Assembly: GCF_014174495.1 (NCBI RefSeq)
Contig: NZ_JACJHR010000077.1
Coordinates: 1-43,199, forward strand
Length of the DNA: 43,199 bases
Direction of reading: 5' to 3'
DNA from: Amycolatopsis echigonensis
Lineage (GTDB): Bacteria; Actinomycetota; Actinomycetes; Mycobacteriales; Pseudonocardiaceae
Below the pieces are notes generated by a model. It did no database searches and was not told the origin of the DNA. It saw nothing but the letters and a program-made list of their open reading frames with translations. A program made the position numbers and the translations under genes. Shown here piece by piece: positions 22,233-32,032 of this stretch (positions are counted from its first letter, which is position 1; every line of letters starts with the position of its first letter).

Positions 22233-22787
22233 ATGGTGGCTCTCGGCGACACCAATTACGGGATGAACAACGACACGTCGAACAAGCATCAGCAGACCTC
22301 GTCGGACGGCAAGTTCCACAGTCCCGGCGACCAGGCCCCGCCGGACGTGAACAACGAGTGGATCCCGCCGGGCGACGTCGGCAAGCCGCCGCCGGTGCCG
22401 GGCGGCGCCGAGCATCCGGGCAAGGGCGTCACGGCGGTCAACACCGAGGCGATGCGCACGTTCGCGAAGAACATGCAGACGCTCGCGGACGGGCCGCTGA
22501 AGGATCTTCCGGCGAAGCTCGACGGGATCCAGCTCAAACCGGGCGTGTTCCTCACGGCGCAGAGCAAGATCGCCACGCCGATCCAGGGCACGAACCAGCT
22601 GCGGGACGCCACCCGCACCGCGATCCACGACCTCTGCAAGGCGCTCGACGAGGTGGCGGACGCGGTGACCAAGGCCTCCAAGGCGTACGACAACGCCGAC
22701 GAGGTCAACAAGATGTCGGCCGACGACTACAACCAGTACTTCAACACAGTCAGCGGCCACATCACCGGCGCCGGTCAGAAACCCTGA
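22233..22787 (+). CDS. ESX-associated helical protein with YxxxD signal
   Basis: 184 residues. The first 65 are polar and Pro-rich, probably unstructured. Residues about 67-175 form long helices (VNTEAMRTFAKNMQTLADGP, then a second helical part with KALDEVADAVTKASKAYDNADEVNKM). Helices with a YDNAD element (YxxxD) near the C-terminus are the layout of secreted ESX substrates. No WXG turn is present. It may be secreted alone or as a dimer with the WXG/proline-rich protein downstream, in the manner of EspA/EspC or PE/PPE pairs. Ribosome site GAAAGGAGG lies ahead of ATG. I cannot name a family. Confidence 0.8.
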   Translation: MVALGDTNYGMNNDTSNKHQQTSSDGKFHSPGDQAPPDVNNEWIPPGDVGKPPPVPGGAEHPGKGVTAVNTEAMRTFAKNMQTLADGPLKDLPAKLDGIQLKPGVFLTAQSKIATPIQGTNQLRDATRTAIHDLCKALDEVADAVTKASKAYDNADEVNKMSADDYNQYFNTVSGHITGAGQKP

Positions 22788-22832
22788 CCGGACGGGCGGC
22801 GGTCTTTCCGGTTTCCAAGCGATCGAGGGAAG

Positions 22833-25800
22833 ATGTCGGACGACAACAACACCCACGGGTTCACCTCGGATGACAACGGGGTCTGGCCGGACACCACGCA
22901 GTCCGGCAACCAGAACACCACTGGTGACCCGTCGAAGGATTTCGACGGCCTGACGTGGAAGCAGATCGAAGCGGCGATCCTCGGCGGCGGTTCGCTGTCG
23001 GGCGGCCAGGACAACCTTGACAAGGCCTACGGCAACGTCAACTGGCAGTCGCTTCAGGACGCGGCCGGGGTGTTTCAGGAGACGCAGCAGAACCTCGCGA
23101 TGGTCGCTCAGTCCATTCAGGACCAGACCGCCGCCCTCGCCGGACCCGACGGTCCGTGGAAGGGCGACGCCGCGACGAAGTTCAAGGACATGATGACCGC
23201 GCTGGCCAACAAGTTCTCCGATCTGGCGGACCGGATCGGAGACGGCGGCGGGGCCAACAACGTGCCGAACAACCTCGTCAATTCCGCGGCGTACCTCAAA
23301 TGGGCGCAGGACACGATCCGCTACATCGACAGCTATTACGCCAGCCAGGTTCTCGCCCAGGGCAGCAAATACCATCTCAGCGACGGGCGCGCGTACATCT
23401 CGCAGTTCCCCGAAGCCGTCGAGATGATGACCAACGACATGCGCAAGGTGGCCGGCCAGCTCGCGCAGAAGTACAACACCGTGCACGTCAACTCGGGCCA
23501 GACGACCCCGCCTCCGACGCCCGGCGGCGGGGACGGCAACGTTCCCCCGCCTCCTCCACCACCACCGCCGCCTCCGCCGCCGCCCACACCGCCGCCTCCT
23601 CCGCCGGTGACGCCTCCCCCTCCGCCGCCGACGGCTCCGCCGCCGCCCCCGGTGACGCAGCCGCCGCCTGCGCCGAATCCGCCGCCTGTGTCCCCGCCTC
23701 CGGGCGGAGGTGGCGATGGCGGCGGCAATGGCACGCCGCCGCCGGTGAACAAGGCGGTGCTTCCGCCGCCTCCGGGTGACGTCAACGGTCCTGGCGGCAA
23801 CAACGTGCCGCCGCCGTTGAAGAACGCCGTCGTGCAACCGCCACCGGGTGACGTCAACGGTCCCGGAGGCAACGGCACGCCGCCTCCTGCGTCCATTCCG
23901 CCGCCGCCCAACGGGGTCGGAGGGAACACCGTGAAATCGCCGAACCTGCAGAAGCCGCCGGGCTCGCAGGTTCCGCCGCCGGTTATTCCTCCGCCGCCGG
24001 GCGACAGCGCAGGCGGGGACGGCAACGTCAAGTCGCCGAAGGTCTCCCCGCCTCCCGGTGATTCGGCGGGAGGGAACAACCTCAAGTCGCCGTCGATCCC
24101 GCCTCCGCCCGGAGCCGTGGGCAACAACCTGGGCGGGTCCGGGCACGTCGACCCGCCGTCGATCCCGGCCCCGCCGGGCGGCTCGGGCGGATCAGGGCAC
24201 GTCAACCCGCCTTCCATCCCGGCCCCGCCGGGCAGTTCGGGCGGGCACGTGAACCCGCCTTCGATTCCGCCGCCTCCGGGCGATTCCGGCGGCCACCTGG
24301 CGAACAACGCGCTCAACCCGGCGCATCTGCCACCGGGCCTGAACACCCCGCCGGGCAACCAGACGCCCGGCGGCAGCGGCATCCCGATGATGCCGCCAGG
24401 CGGCATGGGCGGCGGCGGTGGACTGAACACGCCGTCCGCCGAACGACCGGACTCCTCCGGGCTGCTCGGCAACATCAAAGAGCCGTGGATCAGCAACCCG
24501 CCGGACGGCATCGGCAACCCCGACGCACAGGGCGACACACCGCCGCTGCACTCCGCCAAGTGGGCTCCCCCGCCCGGCGCGAGCGGCGGGACCGGCGACG
24601 GTGTGGGCAGCCCCGGAGACAGCGGTCCGGGCGCGATCAAGGGCCTCGGCGAGAGCGATCTGCCGAAACTGCCGGACCCCGTCGGCAACCACGAACAACA
24701 GCAGATCCCAGGTGCCGGGACCCCGCCCATGGTCCCGCCCGGCGGCATGGGCGGCGGCAGCGGACTCAACACACCAGCTGCCGAACGACCCGACTCCTCC
24801 GGACTGCTCGGCAATATCAAGAAACCGTGGATCAGCAACCCACCGGACGGCATCGGCAACCCCGACTCGCACGGCGACACGCCACCGCTGCACTCCGCCG
24901 AATGGGCACCGCCGCCAGCAACGGTCAACGCTCCAGGCGGCGGAGAACCGAGCGGCCCGGGGGTGAAAGGCCTCGACGAAAGCACCCTGCCCAAACTCCC
25001 GGAGCCCATCAGCAACCATGAACAACCACAGCTCCCGGGCTCGGGAACACCGCCGATGGTCCCGCCAGGCGGCATGGGCGGTGGCAGCGGACTCAACACA
25101 CCAGCTGCCGAACGACCCGACTCCTCGGGGCTGCTCGGCAACATCAAAAAGCCGTGGATCACCAATCCTCCGGACGGCATCGGCAACCCCGACTCGCACG
25201 GCGACACACCACCGCTCCACTCCGCCGAATGGGCACCGCCACCAGCAGCGGTTAACGCTCCAGGAGGCGAACCGGCCGGGCCAGGCGTGAAGGGCCTCGA
25301 CGAAAGCAACCTGCCCAAACAGCCCGAACCCATCGGCAACCACGAGCAGCAACTCCCGGCCTCGGGAACACCACCCATGGTCCCGCCAGGCGGCATGGGC
25401 GGCGGCAGCGGACTCAACACACCCGCCGCGGAACGACCGGATTCGGCTGGACTTCTCGGCAACGTGCAGGAGCCGTGGACGGCCGACCTGCCGGGTGGCA
25501 TCGGCGACCCGAGCGCGTCCGGTGAGACGCCGCCGAGCGAATCAGCGGACTGGGCGCCTTCGGCGAAGGGGACTCAAGGCCCGGGCATGCCGATGGTCCC
25601 GCCGGGTGGCACCGGCGGCGGGACAACCACACCCGCCGCCGAACGGCCCGACTCCGCAGGACTGCTCGGCAACATCCAGCAACCCTGGGCACCGAACACT
25701 CCCATCGGTGTCGGAAACCCCATCGCCCAAGGCGAAACACCCCCGAGCATCGCAATCGACTGGGCCAAGAACCAGCAGGCGGAAGGACCGAACGACGGGA

Positions 25801-26618
25801 TCAACCCGCCAATCGGCGTCGGGGACCCCAGCGCGCGGGAAGAAACTTCCCCGAGCACACCGGCCAGCTGGACCCCCGCGCAAGGCAACGGTTCCGTGGC
25901 GCAAGGACCCGGCATGCCGATGGTCCCGCCGGGTGGCACCGGCGGCGGGACGACCACACCCACCGCCGAACGGCCCGACTCGGCGGGGTTGCTCGGCAAC
26001 ATCCAGCAACCCTGGGCACCGAACACCCCCATCGGCGTCGGAAACCCCAGCGCACAAGGCGAAACTCCACCGGCCGACCCCGCCCCCTGGTCGTCCACTG
26101 TGGACTCCCTCGTGCCGCCCAAGCGTGCCGACGACCGCCCGGACGGCACCGAACCGCGGTCCACTCCGGCGAACACCGGCTGGGGCACCGCTGCGAGCCC
26201 CGAGGAGACCGACCTCTTAAGGATTCCCGTAGTGCAACCCGTCGACACCGAGGACACCTCAGCCTGGGACGTCGGCACCGCCGACTTCCTGCCCGCCCTT
26301 CTGCCGGTCACCGCCCCCGCAGACGACCGGGCCCAGGAAATCACCACCGATTTCGTCCAGCGCAGCGACGAACCGTGGCGACCCGACGAGACCCCCGCGT
26401 TCGGCACCTACCAGCGGGTTCGAGGCGGCCCGGCCGAGATCGTTCCCGACGAGCTGCCTACCTGCGGCGACGCTCCGGAACCGCTGGAGCCCGAGGAGGA
26501 CACCGCCGAAGAAGAGACCGAGGAAGAAGAGGAACGCACGATGGCCGACCTGCTCCGGCAGGACGATTCGGCCTGGGGCAAGCCCGCTCGCCGCACTGTC
26601 CCGGGGGTCCTCGAATGA
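22833..26618 (+). CDS. WXG-domain protein with proline-rich repeat tail
   Basis: 1261 residues. The first 230 are helical, with a WXG-type turn (GPDGPWKGDAATKFKDMMTAL), a PPE-like layout. Next comes a very Pro-rich region, with 14 consecutive prolines at 23544-23585, and GDVNGPGGN(N/G)-PPP repeats. From 24387 there are six repeats with the core M(V/M)PPGG-x-GGG and TPxAERPDSxGLLGN, each followed by a PW pair. Repeat starts are 24387, 24729, 25056, 25377, 25593 and 25920. The C-terminal end is acidic (EEDTAEEETEEEEE) and closes with DLLRQDDSAWGKPARRTV, an echo of the repeat's Leu-Leu and Trp. A single TTA codon occurs at 26217. The gene overlaps eccC by four bases (ATGA). It is likely a surface or secreted component that could cross the wall; function unknown. 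Confidence 0.85.
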   Translation: MSDDNNTHGFTSDDNGVWPDTTQSGNQNTTGDPSKDFDGLTWKQIEAAILGGGSLSGGQDNLDKAYGNVNWQSLQDAAGVFQETQQNLAMVAQSIQDQTAALAGPDGPWKGDAATKFKDMMTALANKFSDLADRIGDGGGANNVPNNLVNSAAYLKWAQDTIRYIDSYYASQVLAQGSKYHLSDGRAYISQFPEAVEMMTNDMRKVAGQLAQKYNTVHVNSGQTTPPPTPGGGDGNVPPPPPPPPPPPPPPTPPPPPPVTPPPPPPTAPPPPPVTQPPPAPNPPPVSPPPGGGGDGGGNGTPPPVNKAVLPPPPGDVNGPGGNNVPPPLKNAVVQPPPGDVNGPGGNGTPPPASIPPPPNGVGGNTVKSPNLQKPPGSQVPPPVIPPPPGDSAGGDGNVKSPKVSPPPGDSAGGNNLKSPSIPPPPGAVGNNLGGSGHVDPPSIPAPPGGSGGSGHVNPPSIPAPPGSSGGHVNPPSIPPPPGDSGGHLANNALNPAHLPPGLNTPPGNQTPGGSGIPMMPPGGMGGGGGLNTPSAERPDSSGLLGNIKEPWISNPPDGIGNPDAQGDTPPLHSAKWAPPPGASGGTGDGVGSPGDSGPGAIKGLGESDLPKLPDPVGNHEQQQIPGAGTPPMVPPGGMGGGSGLNTPAAERPDSSGLLGNIKKPWISNPPDGIGNPDSHGDTPPLHSAEWAPPPATVNAPGGGEPSGPGVKGLDESTLPKLPEPISNHEQPQLPGSGTPPMVPPGGMGGGSGLNTPAAERPDSSGLLGNIKKPWITNPPDGIGNPDSHGDTPPLHSAEWAPPPAAVNAPGGEPAGPGVKGLDESNLPKQPEPIGNHEQQLPASGTPPMVPPGGMGGGSGLNTPAAERPDSAGLLGNVQEPWTADLPGGIGDPSASGETPPSESADWAPSAKGTQGPGMPMVPPGGTGGGTTTPAAERPDSAGLLGNIQQPWAPNTPIGVGNPIAQGETPPSIAIDWAKNQQAEGPNDGINPPIGVGDPSAREETSPSTPASWTPAQGNGSVAQGPGMPMVPPGGTGGGTTTPTAERPDSAGLLGNIQQPWAPNTPIGVGNPSAQGETPPADPAPWSSTVDSLVPPKRADDRPDGTEPRSTPANTGWGTAASPEETDLLRIPVVQPVDTEDTSAWDVGTADFLPALLPVTAPADDRAQEITTDFVQRSDEPWRPDETPAFGTYQRVRGGPAEIVPDELPTCGDAPEPLEPEEDTAEEETEEEEERTMADLLRQDDSAWGKPARRTVPGVLE
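23544..23585 (+). repeat. Run of 14 proline codons
   Basis: Fourteen consecutive Pro codons, followed by further runs of five to six to about 23700. Such runs normally need elongation factor P for translation. Confidence 0.9.
24387..26090 (+). repeat. Six coding tandem repeats in the WXG/proline-rich protein
   Basis: Units begin at 24387, 24729, 25056, 25377, 25593 and 25920, spaced 342, 327, 321, 216 and 327 bases. Units 2 and 3 are nearly identical at the base level, which indicates recent duplication. Units 5 and 6 form a shorter, diverged pair (GGTGGGTTTP in place of GGMGGGSGLNTP). Confidence 0.85.
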
Positions 26619-29600
26619 GCACGGAAACCGTGAAGCGGGGCCCGCGCGCGGCGGGTCCGGAAATGCCCGAGGGGCAAGAGGAACTGCAGGAACCGCCAGT
26701 CATGGCGGAACCGGCGGCACGCGATTTCAACTCGCTGCTGATGATGCTGCCGATGGCCATCGGGTCGCTGGTGATGGTGCTGGCGTTCTCGGGAGTCGCG
26801 GGCAGCTCGCCGTTCACCTACGTGATCGGCGGCGGCATGGGCGTGTCGATGATCGCGATGAGCCTCGGGCAGCTGTCCCGCGCCGCCGCCGAGCGCAAGC
26901 GCAAGATGCAGGCCGAGCGGCGGGATTACCTGCGCTACATCGGCCAGGTCCGCGAGCGGGCCCGGTCGACCGCCGAGGAGCAGCGGCTCGCGGTGGCCTG
27001 GAACAACCCGGCCCCGGATTCGCTGTGGTCGCTCGCGATGGGCCCGCGGTTGTGGGAGCGCCGGATCAGCCACGAGGACTTCGCGCGGGTGCGGATCGGG
27101 CTGGGCACGCAGCAGTCGGCGCTCGAGCTGGTGCCGCCGGTGACCAAGCCGATCGAGGACCTCGAACCGCTGTCGGCGATCTCGCTGCGCCGGTTCACCG
27201 AGACCTACCGCACGCTGTCCGGGATCCCGACCGCGGTGGGGCTGCGAAGCTTCACGAGCGTCGAGTTCGACGGCGACCCGGACGCGGCGGTCGCGCTGGT
27301 CCGGGCGATGCTCGCGCAGCTGGTCGCCTTCCATTCGCCGGACGAGCTGCGGCTCGCGGTGCTCACCACCGAAGCCGCGCAGGCGCAGTGGGACTGGGTG
27401 AAGTGGTTGCCGCACAACAACCATCCGACCCTGCGCGACGCGGCGGGCCCGCTGCGGCTGCTCGCCGCCGACCACGACGAGCTGATGGACCTCCTCGGCC
27501 CGGACGTGGCCGATCGCGACGACCACGACAAGACCGTCGGGCCGACGACGACCGAGCCGTTCGTGGTGATCGTGGCGCATCTGGCGACGATCCCGGAGTC
27601 CTCGCGGCTGGTCGGCGCGGGCCTGCGCAACGTGGTGCTGCTCGACGTGACCGGCGCGCTCCCCGGCGGTCCCAAGGTGCTGCGACTGACCACGAAGGAC
27701 GATCTGGTCGAGTTCCCGGCCGGCAGCGGAGTCGGTTCGGCGACCCGGGACGAGCTTTCGGTGACCCAGGTCGAGGGGCTCGCGCGGCTGCTCGCGCCGA
27801 AACGGACCAGCGGCACCCTGGAAATCGCCGACCAGCCGCTGGAAAGCGACTTCGGGCTGACCGCGCTGCTGGGCATCAAGGACGTGCACACCTTCGACAT
27901 CCCGGCCCAGTGGCGGCCGCGGACGGCGCAGCGGGCCCGGATGTCGGTGCCGATCGGCGTGACCGAGGACGGCGAGATCGTCGAGCTGGACCTGAAGGAA
28001 TCGGCGCAGGGCGGCATGGGCCCGCACGGGATGCTGATCGGCGCGACCGGTTCGGGCAAATCGGAGCTGCTGCGCACGCTCGTGCTCGGCCTGGCGGCGA
28101 CGCATTCGTCGGAGATCCTCAACTTCGTGCTCGTCGACTTCAAGGGCGGCGCGACGTTCCTCGGCATGGACCGGCTGCCGCACACCTCGGCGACGATCAC
28201 CAACCTCGCCGACGAACTGCCGCTGGTCGACCGCATGCAGGACTCCCTCAACGGCGAAATGGTGCGGCGGCAGGAACAACTGCGCGCCAGCGGCTACCCG
28301 TCGCTGTACGAATACGAAAAGGCGCGCGCGGCCGGCGAGCAGCTGGCCCCGATGCCGACGCTGTTCCTGGTCGTGGACGAGTTCTCCGAACTGCTGAGCG
28401 CCAAGCCGGAGTTCATGGAGCTGTTCGTCTCCGTCGGACGGCTGGGCCGCAGCCTCGGCGTGCACCTCCTGCTGGCCTCGCAGCGGCTGGACGAGGGCCG
28501 CATCCACCGCGTCGAAGGCCATCTGTCGTACCGGATCGCGCTGCGCACCTTCTCCTCGATGGAGTCCCGCAGCGTGATCGGCGCGGGCAGCGCCTACGAG
28601 CTGCCGCCGGAGCCGGGCAACGGCTACCTGAAGATCGACACGACGAACCTGGTGCGGTTCAAGGCCGCTTACGTTTCCGGTCCGGTCCCCGCGGGCAACG
28701 GCGAGAACTCCGCGATGACGGCGGCGCGCGCCAGCCGGGAGGTCGTCCCCTTCCGCACCGAGGCCCGGCCGGCCAAGCTGATCATCCGCGACGACGAACC
28801 GGAACCGGCCGAGAAACAGTCCGATGTGGACGCCCTGGAAGCCGCCGTGCCGGGCGGCCCGACGCTCGCCGACGCGTTCATCGACCGGCTGGCCGGCGCG
28901 GGTCCGGCGGCGCGCCAGGTGTGGCTGCCGCCGCTGGCCGAATCGCCGAGCCTGGACTCGCTGCTGCCGAGCGTGACGCCGGATCCGGTGCGCGGGATGT
29001 CGGTGCAGGATCCGGCGCACTGGGGCAAGCTCCGGGTGCCGATGGGCATGATCGACCGGCCGTTCGAGCAGGTCCGCGAGCTGCTGACGGCGGACCTGTC
29101 GTCGGCGGCCGGGCACGTCGCGGTGGTCGGCGGGCCGAAGACCGGCAAGTCGACCCTGCTGCGCACGCTCGTCCTGGCGCTGGCGATGACGCACACCCCG
29201 AAGGAGGTCCAGTTCTACGGGCTGGACTTCGGCGGCGGCGGGATCATGTCGCTGTCCGGGCTGCCGCACGTCGGTTCGGTCGCGACCCGGCTCGAGCGCG
29301 ACCGCGTCGTGCGGACCATCGAGGAAATCTCGCAGGTCATGGAAGGCCGCGAAACGCTGTTCTCCGAGCACGGCATCGAATCCATGGACGCCTACCGCGC
29401 GTTGCGCCGCAGCGGCCAGATCGAGGATCCGTTCGGCGACGTGTTCCTGGTGGTCGACGGCTGGTACAGCCTCAAGAACGACTACGGCGACCTGGAACAG
29501 AAGATCGGCGAGCTGGCCTCGCGCGGGCTGTCCTTCGGGGTGCACGTGGTGATCGGCGCGACCCGCTGGTCGGAGATCCGGCCGTATCTGCGCGACCTGC

Positions 29601-30631
29601 TGCAGACGCGGTTCGAGCTCCGCCTCGGCGATCCGATGGAGTCGGAAATCGGCTCGCGCAAAGCGAAAACGGTGCCGAACCAGCCGGGCCGCGGCCTGAC
29701 CCCGGACGGCCTGCACTTCCTCGCCGGCCTGCCGCGGATGGACGGCAGCGGGAACACCGACGACCTCGCGGCGGCGGCCAAGGCGGTCGCCGAAGAGGTG
29801 CACCTGTTCTGGCCGGGCGCACCGGCCCCGGCGGTGCGGCTGCTGCCCGCGAAACTGCCGATGGCCCAGCTGCCCGCGCCGGACGGCGACCTGCGGATCG
29901 CCCTCGGCCAGGACGAGCAGCGGCTGCTGCCGGTGTGGCACGACTTCGCGGCCACCCCGCACCTGCTGGCCTTCGGGGACAACGAAACGGGCAAGACCAA
30001 CCTGCTGCGGGTGGTCCTGCGTTCGGTGCTGACGCGCTACTCGCCGAGCGAGGCGAAGATCGTGCTCGCCGACCCGAGCCGCCAGCTGGACGCCGAGGTG
30101 CCCGAGGCGTACCGCGTCGGCTACGCGACGACGACCGAGGCACTGCAGGAACTGGCGCAGCAGGCCAGCGTGTCGCTCACCCCGCGGGTGCCGGACCAGA
30201 CCATCACCGCGGACCGCCTCAAACGCCGCGACTGGTGGACCGGCCCGCGGCTGTTCTTCGTGGTCGACGACTACCAGCTGCTGACCAGCGGCATGGGCTC
30301 GCCGCTGGAACCGCTGCTGTCGTTGCTGTCGCAGGGTTCCTACATCGGGTTCCACCTGATCCTCAGCCGCAGCACCTCCGGTGCGATGCGCGCGCTGAGC
30401 GATTCGGTGGTCCGCCGGATCTGGGAGCTCGGCAGCCCGGGCGTGGTGTTCTCCTACCCCAAGGAGGAGGGCAAATTCCTCGGCGAGGCGGCTCCGCGGC
30501 AGCTGCCCGCCGGACGCGCGCAGCTCGTCACCCGCCGCGGCGTGAAGCTCGTGCAGACCGCGATCGCGGAAGAAGAGCGGACCGGCGAGGGCTGGTCGCC
30601 GCTCGCGATGACCGAAAGGGGCGTGCGATGA
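26615..30631 (+). CDS. eccC: Type VII secretion ATPase EccC
   Basis: A 1338-residue single-chain EccC, not split into Ca and Cb. Two membrane helices (about 43-85) anchor it. Three FtsK/SpoIIIE ATPase domains follow. Domain 1 has Walker A GATGSGKS (Lys482) and Walker B LFLVVDEFSELL with the catalytic Glu. Domain 2 has GGPKTGKST (Lys845) and VVDGWYSL, lacking that Glu. Domain 3 has GDNETGKTN (Lys1127) and VVDDYQLL. This pattern, one active and two degraded sites, is the EccC norm; domain 3 binds the YxxxD/E signal of substrates. ATG 26615 overlaps the previous stop and eccD overlaps the end, so translation is coupled. Confidence 0.95.
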   Translation: MSTETVKRGPRAAGPEMPEGQEELQEPPVMAEPAARDFNSLLMMLPMAIGSLVMVLAFSGVAGSSPFTYVIGGGMGVSMIAMSLGQLSRAAAERKRKMQAERRDYLRYIGQVRERARSTAEEQRLAVAWNNPAPDSLWSLAMGPRLWERRISHEDFARVRIGLGTQQSALELVPPVTKPIEDLEPLSAISLRRFTETYRTLSGIPTAVGLRSFTSVEFDGDPDAAVALVRAMLAQLVAFHSPDELRLAVLTTEAAQAQWDWVKWLPHNNHPTLRDAAGPLRLLAADHDELMDLLGPDVADRDDHDKTVGPTTTEPFVVIVAHLATIPESSRLVGAGLRNVVLLDVTGALPGGPKVLRLTTKDDLVEFPAGSGVGSATRDELSVTQVEGLARLLAPKRTSGTLEIADQPLESDFGLTALLGIKDVHTFDIPAQWRPRTAQRARMSVPIGVTEDGEIVELDLKESAQGGMGPHGMLIGATGSGKSELLRTLVLGLAATHSSEILNFVLVDFKGGATFLGMDRLPHTSATITNLADELPLVDRMQDSLNGEMVRRQEQLRASGYPSLYEYEKARAAGEQLAPMPTLFLVVDEFSELLSAKPEFMELFVSVGRLGRSLGVHLLLASQRLDEGRIHRVEGHLSYRIALRTFSSMESRSVIGAGSAYELPPEPGNGYLKIDTTNLVRFKAAYVSGPVPAGNGENSAMTAARASREVVPFRTEARPAKLIIRDDEPEPAEKQSDVDALEAAVPGGPTLADAFIDRLAGAGPAARQVWLPPLAESPSLDSLLPSVTPDPVRGMSVQDPAHWGKLRVPMGMIDRPFEQVRELLTADLSSAAGHVAVVGGPKTGKSTLLRTLVLALAMTHTPKEVQFYGLDFGGGGIMSLSGLPHVGSVATRLERDRVVRTIEEISQVMEGRETLFSEHGIESMDAYRALRRSGQIEDPFGDVFLVVDGWYSLKNDYGDLEQKIGELASRGLSFGVHVVIGATRWSEIRPYLRDLLQTRFELRLGDPMESEIGSRKAKTVPNQPGRGLTPDGLHFLAGLPRMDGSGNTDDLAAAAKAVAEEVHLFWPGAPAPAVRLLPAKLPMAQLPAPDGDLRIALGQDEQRLLPVWHDFAATPHLLAFGDNETGKTNLLRVVLRSVLTRYSPSEAKIVLADPSRQLDAEVPEAYRVGYATTTEALQELAQQASVSLTPRVPDQTITADRLKRRDWWTGPRLFFVVDDYQLLTSGMGSPLEPLLSLLSQGSYIGFHLILSRSTSGAMRALSDSVVRRIWELGSPGVVFSYPKEEGKFLGEAAPRQLPAGRAQLVTRRGVKLVQTAIAEEERTGEGWSPLAMTERGVR

Positions 30632-32013
30632 CCGCGTCGACCGGCGAGCTGTGCCGGATCACCGTGTACGGGCCGCAGGGCCGGGCGGACCTGGCGGTGC
30701 CGATGTCCGTCCCGCTGACCAGCCTGCTTCCGGTGCTGCTGGAGCACACCGGCGGCCGCGAGGACCTCGGCGAGGCCTGGGTGCTGCAGCGGCTCGGCGA
30801 GGAGCCGCTCGACGCGTCGGGCACGCCGGAGTCGCTGGACTGGAAGGAGGGCGAGGAATTCCACCTGCGCCCTCGCGCGGATCCGCTGCCGGAACTGGAT
30901 TTCGACGACATCGCGGACGGCATGGCCACCGCGGTGAGCCGCCGTCCCGGCCGCTGGCGCCCGGAGTTCAACCGCGGCCTGTTCCTCGGGTTCGCGATCT
31001 TCTCCCTCGTCGTCCTCGCCCGGGTGCTGCTCTACCCGGGTTCGGCCGGGCTGACCGCGATCGGCGGCGGCGTGGTGTCGCTCGGGCTGGTCGTCGCGGC
31101 CGTGGCGACCGGGGTGCGTTCCGACGACAAGGCCCTGCTGACGTTGCTCGGACTCGGCGGCTGCGGGTTCGCGTTCCTGGCGGGCGCGGTCGCGGTCGCC
31201 GGGCTCGCTCCGGCGTTCGACCTCCAGGGCACCCCGATCTTGACCGGCTGCCTGGCCTTCGCGCTGGCCGGCGGCCTGGTGCTCGGCGGCCGGGCCGCGT
31301 GGTCGCACGCCATTCCGTTCGTGCCGTTCGGCGCGGTGGTCGCGACCGGGCTGGCCGGGGCGATCTCGCTGTGGCTGCACCTCGGCGCCGGGTTCACCGC
31401 CGAACAGGCCGCCGGACTGGTGTCCTTCGTGCTGGTCGGGCTGATGGTGTTCGCGCCGCGGATCGGCATCCGGTTCGCCCGCATCCGCGGTCCGCAGCTG
31501 CCGCGGTCGGCCGGCGAACTGCAGTACGACATCGAGCCGATGCCGGCCGCGCAGATGGTGCACCAGACCGGGTACGCCGACGGCTACCTCACCATCGCCT
31601 GCCTCGCCGCCACCGCGGTGTTCGTCGGCTGCTTCCCGTTCCTGGTCGGCCACGGGCTGTTCCCGTCGATCCTCGGCGGGCTGGTGTCCGCGGCGGTGCT
31701 GATGCGTTCTCGGGCGCTGCTCGGCGTGTGGCAGCGGGTTCCGCTCGCCGTCGCCGGCGCGATCGGCCTGGTGCTGCTCGCGCTGGCGCTGATCCAGCCG
31801 CTGCCCACGCCGTGGCGGGGCGCCTGCCTCGCCGGGCTGTGCCTGGTGTTCTTCCTGCTCCTGCTGGCGATGCTGCGCCCGCCGCCGCGGCGGCTGCTGC
31901 CGATCTGGGGACATCTGGCGAACTGGCTGGAAACGCTGAGCGCGGTGGCGATCATCCCGATCCTGCTGCAGCTGTTCGGCGTCTACGCGTGGGCCGTCGG
32001 GCTCACCGCATGA
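30628..32013 (+). CDS. eccD: Type VII secretion membrane protein EccD
   Basis: 461 residues. An N-terminal ubiquitin-like domain (about 1-90; LCRITVYGPQGRADLAVPMSVPLTSLLPVLLEHTGG is the start of this YukD-type fold) is followed by about 11 hydrophobic helices to the C-terminus. This is the EccD architecture, forming the central membrane vestibule of the ESX complex. The ATG overlaps the eccC stop. Slightly shorter than the mycobacterial proteins (about 470-510) but complete. The truncated EccB-like gene follows after 19 bases. Confidence 0.93.
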   Translation: MTASTGELCRITVYGPQGRADLAVPMSVPLTSLLPVLLEHTGGREDLGEAWVLQRLGEEPLDASGTPESLDWKEGEEFHLRPRADPLPELDFDDIADGMATAVSRRPGRWRPEFNRGLFLGFAIFSLVVLARVLLYPGSAGLTAIGGGVVSLGLVVAAVATGVRSDDKALLTLLGLGGCGFAFLAGAVAVAGLAPAFDLQGTPILTGCLAFALAGGLVLGGRAAWSHAIPFVPFGAVVATGLAGAISLWLHLGAGFTAEQAAGLVSFVLVGLMVFAPRIGIRFARIRGPQLPRSAGELQYDIEPMPAAQMVHQTGYADGYLTIACLAATAVFVGCFPFLVGHGLFPSILGGLVSAAVLMRSRALLGVWQRVPLAVAGAIGLVLLALALIQPLPTPWRGACLAGLCLVFFLLLLAMLRPPPRRLLPIWGHLANWLETLSAVAIIPILLQLFGVYAWAVGLTA

Positions 32014-32032
32014 GCGAAGGAGAGGTGACCTG

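Noticed and set aside
26408..30355. 1315-residue minus-strand open frame opposite eccC
   Set aside because: Composition is His/Arg/Gln-rich without domains, while the plus strand has a complete EccC with three ATPase motifs.
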